From the NCBI RefSeq assembly GCF_035920445.1, contig NZ_CP109162.1, forward strand, positions 4,340,001 through 4,404,000: 64,000 nucleotides of DNA. The letters run 5' to 3'. The first letter of the stretch is position 1, and every line of letters starts with the position of its first letter. Below, piece after piece: positions 62,231 to 64,000 of the stretch. Both the position numbers and the translations under genes were made by a program. This DNA is from Nocardia sp. NBC_01730. GTDB lineage: Bacteria; Actinomycetota; Actinomycetes; Mycobacteriales; Mycobacteriaceae. The notes beneath the pieces are model-generated. The model was given only the letters and a program-made list of their open reading frames with translations, had not been told where the DNA came from and did no database searches.

Positions 62231-62242
62231 CGAGTCAGCTCC

Positions 62243-64000
62243 CTATCCGACGACGATGTTGAGGGCGATGACGAGCACGAGGGCGATGCTTGCCAGCAAG
62301 ACCGGGCGCTGATACCAGGGCAGCGTGTCGGCCTCGGGGTCGGTGCGTACATCCTTCGGCGTCTCCGAATACACCAGCCCGATCAGCTCGGCCGCGGGTT
62401 TGGGCTGTGTCACCTGGCTGACCGCGACGCTCACCACGATGTCGACCACGAACGCGACCCCCGCCGCGACGAAGCTCGCGCCTTGGCCGGACAATTCGAA
62501 CACCTTCGTCTCGTGCAGGATGAAAACGAGAATCGCCGAACCGGTTCCGCAGACCAGGCCCATCCAACCCGCGGTCGGCGTCATCCGTTTCCAGAACATG
62601 CCGAGGATGAACGTGGCGAACAGCGGCGCGTTGAAGAAGCTGAACAGGGTCTGCAGATAATCCATCATGTTGCTGAAGCCGGACGCGATGAACGCGGTGA
62701 AGATCGCGGCCACGGTCGCGCCGACGGTGGCCAGCCGGCCCACGCCGAGGTAGTAGCCGTCCGGCCGCTCGCGCCGCACGTACTGCTGCCACAGGTCATA
62801 GCTGAACACGGTGTTGAACGCGGAGATGTTGGCCGCCATGCCCGCCATGAACGCCGCGAGCAGACCGGCGAGGCCCACGCCGAGCAGACCGTTGGGCAGC
62901 ACATCCTTCATCAGGTACAGCAGCGCCTGGTTGTAGGTGGTGTCGCTCTCGAAATCCGGATTCGCCGTCACCGCCGTTTTGTACTCGGCCATCTGCGGCA
63001 CCAGCACGGCGCTGATCATCCCCGGGATCACCACGATCAGCGGGATGAACATCTTCGGGTAGGCGCCGATGATCGGGGTGCGTCGCGCCGCCGAGATGGA
63101 GTGCGTCGCCATCGCGCGCTGTACCTCGACGAAGTTCGTGGTCCAGTATCCGAAGGAGAGGACGAACCCGAGCCCGAACACGATGCCGACCACCGACAGG
63201 AAGTTGTCGCTGAACCCGCTCAGCGCATTGCCCGGCCAGGAATCCAGCTGTTGCGGCCCGCCCGGCGAGGCGGTGATCTTCTCCTTCAGTCCGCTCCAGC
63301 CGCCGACCTTGTGCAGGCCGACCAGGGTGAGCGGCAGCAGCGCGGCCACGATGACGAAAAACTGCAGCACCTCGTTGTAGATCGCGGCGGACAAGCCGCC
63401 GAGGGTGATGTAGGAGAGCACGATCGCGGCGGCCACGATCACCGACACCCACAGCGGCCAACCCAGCAGCACGTTCACGATGGAGCCGAGCAGGTACAGG
63501 TTGACACCCGCGATGAGGATCTGCGCTACCGCGAAGCTCAGCGCGTTCACCAGGTGCGCGCCGGTGCCGAAACGCCTGCGCATGAACTCCGGCACGCTGC
63601 GCACTTTGGAGCCGTAGTAGAACGGCATCATCACCACGCCGAGGAACAGCATGGCGGGCACCGCGCCGATCCAGAAGTAGTGGAAGGTCGGGAAACCGTA
63701 TTGGGCGCCGTTGGCGGACATGCCCATGATCTCCACCGCGCCCAGGTTCGCGGAGATGAATGCCAGACCGGTCACCCAGGCGGGCAGCGAACGCCCGGAC
63801 AGGAAGAAGTCGATGCTGGAGGAGACGCGCTGCCTGGCCAGAAGGCCGATGCCGAGCACGAACACGAAATACAGGGCGACCAGCACGTAATCGACGGCGC
63901 CCGCGTCCAGCTGGAGCGTGGTGGCGGCGTCGAGATGTGTGGTCGCAGCTGCCCGGCGTACGTCGGCGGCGGTCAGCGCGGAAGCGAGAACGGGTGAATA
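62243..64000 (-). CDS. Sodium:solute symporter (SSS family), start beyond the window
   Basis: The readable frame runs to the right edge; no ATG or GTG lies between 63886 and 64000 in frame except the GTG inside the first helix, and TTLQLDAGAVDYVLVAL upstream looks like SSS N-terminus, so the true start is probably outside. Over 12 hydrophobic helices; core motifs GLAFISANLGAVEIMGMSANGAQYGF and GLAGLLAAFMAGMAANISAFNTVFSYDLW are typical of the glucose/galactose/inositol-type subfamily. The substrate is unknown. Confidence 0.88.
   Translation of the reverse strand, partial: YSPVLASALTAADVRRAAATTHLDAATTLQLDAGAVDYVLVALYFVFVLGIGLLARQRVSSSIDFFLSGRSLPAWVTGLAFISANLGAVEIMGMSANGAQYGFPTFHYFWIGAVPAMLFLGVVMMPFYYGSKVRSVPEFMRRRFGTGAHLVNALSFAVAQILIAGVNLYLLGSIVNVLLGWPLWVSVIVAAAIVLSYITLGGLSAAIYNEVLQFFVIVAALLPLTLVGLHKVGGWSGLKEKITASPGGPQQLDSWPGNALSGFSDNFLSVVGIVFGLGFVLSFGYWTTNFVEVQRAMATHSISAARRTPIIGAYPKMFIPLIVVIPGMISAVLVPQMAEYKTAVTANPDFESDTTYNQALLYLMKDVLPNGLLGVGLAGLLAAFMAGMAANISAFNTVFSYDLWQQYVRRERPDGYYLGVGRLATVGATVAAIFTAFIASGFSNMMDYLQTLFSFFNAPLFATFILGMFWKRMTPTAGWMGLVCGTGSAILVFILHETKVFELSGQGASFVAAGVAFVVDIVVSVAVSQVTQPKPAAELIGLVYSETPKDVRTDPEADTLPWYQRPVLLASIALVLVIALNIVVG

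Noticed and set aside
62033..63997. A 654-codon plus-strand frame opposite the symporter
   Set aside because: The minus strand codes for an unmistakable SSS transporter. The plus frame is almost only Asp/Glu/Arg/His/Gly, the mirror of a hydrophobic gene.
1..64000. CRISPR array
   Set aside because: No series of regular 25-40-bp repeats with unique spacers was found. The arrays at 4092 and 5339 are contiguous short direct repeats without spacers.

Overview
The window looks like the chromosome of a high-GC member of the Mycobacteriales, most likely a Nocardia. The tmRNA tag (ADSHQREYALAA) differs by one residue from the mycobacterial tag as I remember it. PrfB, SmpB, FtsE/FtsX and a FadE24/FadE23-like pair are close to their mycobacterial counterparts, and start codons are often GTG. 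Genus is inferred; no database was searched.

Positions 1 to about 29,980 read as one integrated mobile element of about 30 kb. A large serine recombinase lies at the left edge (46-1782). A MobF/TraA relaxase (5517-11059) is split by an IS3-family insertion. Before the relaxase and the preceding gene lie two arrays of a direct repeat with identical 20-11-20-20 spacing (4092-4162 and 5339-5409). Element genes follow: a HAD hydrolase, an XRE regulator, a four-gene run with overlapping stops and starts, a DUF574-type methyltransferase, a MurF-like ligase and an APH-type kinase. The right edge appears to cut an MmyB-type XRE regulator after its first ~47 codons (29957-30121). An inverted 8-mer occurs near both edges.

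The right half of the element carries two cargo modules that look like antiviral or conflict systems. (1) 18821-22429 is visibly AT-richer than its surroundings: an 852-aa protein with a D...QxK nuclease-like N-terminus and a NACHT-like P-loop, plus an unknown 343-aa partner. (2) 24100-29808 holds a Crp-type cyclic-nucleotide-binding regulator, a nucleotide cyclase homologue, a STAND-like NTPase with an altered Walker A, a Band-7/SPFH-like protein, a small membrane protein, and a convergent PycTM-like membrane effector. The cyclase C-terminus and the NTPase N-terminus share a 22-residue Gly/Asn/Ile motif, suggesting amyloid-type signalling. Remnants of IS3, IS630 and a recombinase lie around these modules.

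From 30 kb on is host chromosome: an SDR oxidoreductase, a CYP157-like P450, a phage-tail-lysozyme-like protein, ssrA, two tandem substrate-binding lipoproteins, smpB, recQ, a secreted propeller protein, a GlxA-type regulator, hisN, an FMN reductase with an MmyB-type regulator, prfB-mscS-small TM-ftsE-ftsX, fadE24-fadE23 behind two palindromes, two acyl-CoA synthetases, small secreted and lipid-binding-like proteins, and a sodium:solute symporter running off the right edge. Several decayed gene fragments (GNAT, phosphoesterase, EamA, PepSY) are scattered here. The smpB-ssrA block faces the opposite way to prfB-ftsEX, unlike M. tuberculosis.
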